Shown here one piece after another: positions 59,631 to 64,000 of a stretch of 64,000 bases of DNA. A program made the position numbers and the translations under genes. Position 1 is the stretch's first letter. Each line of letters opens with the position of its first letter. The DNA comes from Colias croceus (Eukaryota; Arthropoda; Insecta; Lepidoptera; Pieridae), in the NCBI RefSeq assembly GCF_905220415.1, contig NC_059539.1, positions 620,001 through 684,000 on the forward strand, written 5' to 3'. Under the pieces are notes generated by a model that worked only from the letters and a program-made list of their open reading frames with translations, was not told the origin of the DNA and ran no database searches.

Positions 59631-60399
59631 CACAAAATAAAATAATAATTAATATATTTGTATAGATTATAAAAATAGCATAGACTTCATTGATACATTG
59701 TATAAATAACACAGTCATAGTCTTACATGTTGAGAGTTCTAAATTCAAATTCGCTGGCTCCGATCGTATTGGTTGGTTGTTTTTTTTTTCAAAATTATTG
59801 TGCCAGAGAGTATGGTTTCTATACCCACTGCTAAAAAGTGTAATATATTTTATATTACATTTTTTATGTAATTCCAATGATTTTTTAAAAGTAAACATTT
59901 GTTAAATTTCTTAAATATTATTAAATTATTAAATTAAAAATTATGTATGGATTGAGACTCTCCAAATAGTAATATTCTTGAAGAATCATAAAGTTGATTT
60001 ATGATTACCTATGAGATCAAATGACAACTTTTTTTAATAATTATCTATGTGAAATAATTTTGCCTCCTTTTTTCGAATATTCATAGTACAGAACTTAACA
60101 ATTTACTAACAATAAAATTGAAATAGTACGTTAGAAATTTATTCATTATTTCATACTAGTCATAGATCGTGAGGAACAAAAGTGTCCTTTGCTTTACGTG
60201 ACTTGCTCTTTGGGAAAGTGGAGCTAAAACCTTTTACGGTAATGTTAAATTGCAAGGCAAATAACATATTATTTATAACTTAGCATATCCTGTTTTGGAT
60301 ATTTGTATGTGCTCATAAATCTATGAATATGTAATATTTATGGAAAAATTACATAATGTGCTTCATTGTATCCTTGTAATATTCGTATCTTATTTACGT
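59631..60399. other. non-coding stretch
   Basis: AT-rich. No feature was recognised. Confidence 0.4.
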
Positions 60400-60560
60400 A
60401 GGCTTCGCCCGTGGTACATGTTTACGTTTTCTCTACATAAGAACCATCCTCGTACTTCAAGGAATATAATAAAAAAAGAATTATCGAAATCGGTTCAGAC
60501 GTTCTCGAGTTATGCGCTTACCAACACATTTTGCGATTCATTTTTATATATAAGATTTAT
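60400..60560 (-). mobile_element. Helitron-like element, type E, end lost
   Basis: GGCTTCGCCCGTGGTACATG to CGAAATCGGTTCAGACGTTC matches 50870-50985 with about one mismatch in 115 bp. The terminal CTAG and outer hairpin arm are replaced by TTATTTACGT. Confidence 0.72.
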
Positions 60561-61658
60561 ATGCTACATGTATGCTATTATATAAAATATTTTTAAGTCT
60601 TAATTGAAGTAATATTTTTTTAATAATAAATATTTAATTACTTAACTGTTATTATAACAAGATAATAATATATTAAATTAGCCTATTGGATTGCTTCTTA
60701 TTTAGACGGTAATTAAAAGTAAATACCATTTTCAGACATAAAATAAGTAAATATGGTACCATTTGTCCGAATGGAATTACAAGAATAAATTAAAATTTCC
60801 TATAATACAAATAATCGTAAAATTTAAAATCAATATTTCACGCAGAATACGACTCTGGTGGTCAAATAGAGTACAAAATTTATCACTTATTCAAATGGGC
60901 CATTTGAAATGTTCGTGTTTATAACGTGCAAGGGAACTCGAATAAAATTTACTTCACATTATTGTGAAATTGTACCTGAAATTCATCTGTGTATAAGTTA
61001 GTTCTATAATATTTAAAATATAACTATCATTTAAGTATAGTATACACCTAAATGTATAGGTAGTATAAGTTGTATATTTATGGTAAAAATAAAAGTAATT
61101 TCTGTAGAGCATGACGCTGAATAAGTCTGTTTTTAGAGTTTCTCTCTATGAAAAACAATAATCATTTTTCCGGAAGAAAATGTACCTAAGTTAGGTTACG
61201 ATCGTACGTAGGTAATTTTGCTACCAGCGAAAGTTCCGATCTAGGTACAGCCGATTTAAATGGAAAATTTAGATATTCAGAAATATATTTTTTTAATAAT
61301 AACATTATTTCAGAAATATATTTTTTTAATAATGTTTATTGGTTTACCTTTTAATTCGTAAACATTTAGCATAATAGACAAATAATTATTGTTTTCAACA
61401 AATAATTATTACCTATTATAATATCTTTTCACAGATTCTCTTTCCTACAAACCGCAGTTTGTATTTGTATAACTAATCTTTTAATTCACATTAAATAATC
61501 GTTTGTTTGTCAGCAAGATTTACAACCCCGTGTTGAAGTGCTGACACGACGATAAATGCTATAAATATCTGCTGACGTTTTACGGTATTCTATGCGGAAT
61601 AAACAAAATGTCTGTCTTTTGCTAATCTTTTATGTTCAATTATATTATTTACTACTTG

Positions 61659-61938
61659 CTAGGTTTCCGGCCGCGGCTTCGCCCGCACATAAAAATACCT
61701 GCATAGTTTCTGTTCCTGTGGGATTTCTGGGATAGAGCCTACTCCATGACCTTTCTCGGGTCTCAAACTATCTCTGTACCAAACAGAACACGTACATATC
61801 TAACAGTGAACATTTTTGGAATCGGTCCAATAGTTACAGAGATTAGTGAGTTCAAACACCCAAACCACAGACTAATAATAATATACTACGTATACAAACA
61901 AATGAACAAACAAACTCTTGAGCTTTTAACATTAGTGT
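61659..61938 (-). mobile_element. Helitron-like element, type B/A mosaic
   Basis: On + it starts CTAGGTTTCCGGCCGCGGCT and GTGGGATTTCTGGGATAGAG, and ACCTTTCTCGGGTCTCAAAC is type B. The distal end (GAGATTAGTGAGTTCAAACA, AACAAACTCTTGAGCTTTTA) is type A-like. The 31-bp block shared with 675-705 lies between them. Confidence 0.68.
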
Positions 61939-62355
61939 AAGATATTTTTATCAAATTCTTTTAAAAATAAGCTGCATTTTACAATTTACTAAATGCTATT
62001 TTTACCAACAACTGTAACTTCGTTTATAAGAGCTCTTAAACACAGCTTTAAGCTACGATTCGGAAAATTAATTGCACGTAGTTACATTAACTAGTTCTTA
62101 ATAAAACGTAGGTATATTATGTTATCTGTAACTGTTTATTCATAGATCCAGGTCAACCGTCCATCTGTCCGTCACACTTGTTAATTATCTTACAAGTCAC
62201 GACACGACTCCGACATTTAGTCGTGTATTATAAATGGCTTTGATGGATTGCAAGGTAATGGGTCGTTTGATTTAAGAGATTTCAAATTGGACTAATTGAT
62301 GTTTTTGTGGATGAATGTAACACAGGTGTTATTGTGATCTTGGGTTGTTGAGTAA
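61939..62355. other. non-coding stretch
   Basis: No feature was recognised before the retrotransposon end. Confidence 0.4.
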
Positions 62356-62990
62356 GTTAGAGGAAGTAATCCTCTTATAGTTCCTAAGTATCGTACAAGC
62401 GCTTTTCGAGGTAGTTACAAATGGGCAGCAACCCATTGTTGGAATGCTTTACCTCCTCCTATTAGGGATAAGAAATCAAAATTCTCATTTAATAAACATT
62501 TAACAGCGTACCTTTTAATCAAACAGAAACATGTTTAAACATTTCATTGCTCGTTTGTAATCCTACGCACTTGTCTGGTTTTGGCTTGTATTGTAATGTA
62601 TATAATTGTATGTAATGTATTGTATTTATTCACTTAACAAAATATAAATTGTTTATTTATAAGTACTACTATTTATGATTTTATTTATTATGTTTTTTTT
62701 TTATTTATTTTTTTATTATATTTATATTAATTATTTATTTATTACCTATATTGAATATTAACATTAAGTAAATCTTTTTATAAGTAGGTAATTAGACATA
62801 AGTATAAATAAGGTGTCGCTGAAAATCAGCTCTGCAGTGAAAGTCTATGCTTTCACTGTAAAATGCTGAGCGGCATTCCTTTTAGCTAGTAGGTTTTATT
62901 AATTAGTTTGTAAGTACATAGATTGTTAATTTTTAATGTAACTGGCCTGCTTGCTAATAAAGATTTATTATTATTTATTTATTTATTTAA
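62356..62990 (+). mobile_element. 5'-truncated non-LTR retrotransposon (reverse transcriptase C-terminus and 3' UTR)
   Basis: A frame open from 62356 to TAA (62536-62538) includes SNPLIVPKYRTSAFRGSY then KWAATHCWNALPPPIRDKKS and FNKHLTAYLL. The P..RTS....S....A...WN.LP.. pattern is the characteristic end of ORF2 in Jockey/CR1-like LINEs. About 450 bp of AT-rich 3' UTR follow, with GCTGAGCGGCATTCC, an AATAAAGATTTATTATT signal (62957-62973) and an ATTT-repeat tail. No upstream RT domain is present, so it is a dead 5'-truncated copy. Confidence 0.8.
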
Positions 62991-64000
62991 TTTTATATAT
63001 TTTTATTGTAATCTGATACTTTCTATTGGATATAAAAATGTACAGAAATGATAAACTGTATAAAAAATTTAATGGTTAAAATATCGCGCTTAGGTAAAAG
63101 TTTTAGGCGGACGATAAATTCACCGGAAGCTCAGAAAATTTTGCGATTATTTATTTTATCTTGTTTTGTATAAATTAGATACAGATTTTTTATCCATTTA
63201 TTATCGAAATATATTTATATATATCTCGTTATATTATCAAAAAACCACATATATTATCGAAATATATCTCGTTATTAAAACCGAATCTCTTAATTTACGT
63301 TGTTTATAAAATGAATATGGTTGAATATACCACAGTTAATTATAAAAAATCCCAAATGCAATTTCTCTTGGCATGCGTTTATATACAAGCCCGTAATCTA
63401 AAACCGAGTGCACATTGCTATTGTTTTATAAGCGAAGCCGAGTCCATTGTTATAACTAATAGTGCGTATTGTATTTCCATGCATGTACAATTATTGTTTT
63501 GGATTTAAGCTAGACGCTGTTGGTTAAGTCTGAGGTAGAATTAGGATCGTTTTACACGACTGCAAATAAAAGGTAATGGTTTTAGGGTTCGTGAATTTAT
63601 GTGTTTGTTTATTTGAAGCTTCTATAGCTCATCAGATTTTTATGTTATTAGAGTTTTATTTCACTAGATTGCTTACATTATACATTTCTCTCTTTATAGG
63701 CATAAGATGAACGGCTTCAGTCTTTATTTTTAAATTATTGTAGAGCCATTTTTAAACAATTACTAAATAAATCTGTATAGGTACAAACTTTAACCCGATA
63801 CTGTAAGAACCACAATTTATCAACTAATAGCACAATATTTTGCCATCAAAGCGATGAACGAAGTATGATGGAAGATAAAATCAATATTAACATAATATTA
63901 ACGGCAAATCATGTAAATCAGTGAGATAAGTAGGCTAACCGTTTACATTACAAATTGTAACTAACAAATCTGCAGTTAATCTTATCACATTAACTGAGTA
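62991..64000. other. non-coding stretch to the window end
   Basis: Includes a direct duplication near 63203-63270 (TTATCGAAATATAT and ATATATCTCGTTAT, each twice). No gene was recognised. Confidence 0.4.

Overview
The window is nuclear DNA from a lepidopteran (moth or butterfly). It is AT-rich, its genes are split into short exons with GT..AG introns, and the intergenic and intronic DNA is packed with repeats I recognise from Lepidoptera: Helitron-like elements ending in a GC-rich hairpin plus CTAG, tRNA-derived SINEs, 3' ends of non-LTR retrotransposons and several inverted-repeat MITEs. The species cannot be named from the sequence. No rRNA, tRNA, CRISPR or prokaryotic feature was seen.

The main gene is a laminin alpha chain on the + strand. 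Fifteen consecutive exons (9497-18426), all with consistent splice phases, encode about 798 residues: the C-terminal part of the LN domain, about four LE repeats, one complete L4 (laminin IV) domain and about six further LE repeats. The order LN-LE(4)-L4-LE, an alpha-type Cys-Cys pair in LE1 and a SNNFSP motif after L4 point to the alpha-1/2 type, the wing blister (wb) class of insects. The chain is incomplete at both ends. The signal peptide and N-terminal half of LN were not found in positions 1-9496. The last exon ends in an open phase-1 splice donor, and no continuation was recognised in the remaining 45 kb.

Two other coding loci have support. On the - strand, two exons (6898-6735 and 3949-3775) join in frame to give a 112-residue single-pass membrane protein of unknown function, upstream of, and perhaps nested within, the laminin gene. 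On the + strand, 23925-24159 is a well-formed first coding exon with a signal peptide, a basic Cys-containing segment and a phase-1 donor. It starts either a separate secreted protein or, speculatively, an alternative N-terminus that would be in phase with downstream laminin exons. A degraded coding fragment with one in-frame stop lies on the - strand at 27506-27835.

Layout: 1-3774 holds MITEs and repeats. 3775-6898 is the - strand gene. 6899-9496 is non-coding. 9497-18426 is the laminin gene, whose introns carry MITEs and an RTE-like retrotransposon remnant. 18427-23924 is non-coding and includes two perfect-stem hairpins and a SINE. 23925-24159 is the secreted-protein first exon. 24160-64000 is a repeat-rich stretch with no recognised intact gene. 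It contains about twenty Helitron-like copies, a 1.24-kb element with roughly 290-bp terminal inverted repeats, a transposon plus a mini-palindrome separated by three copies of one 8-bp duplication inside a Helitron-like copy, and the truncated 3' end of a non-LTR retrotransposon.
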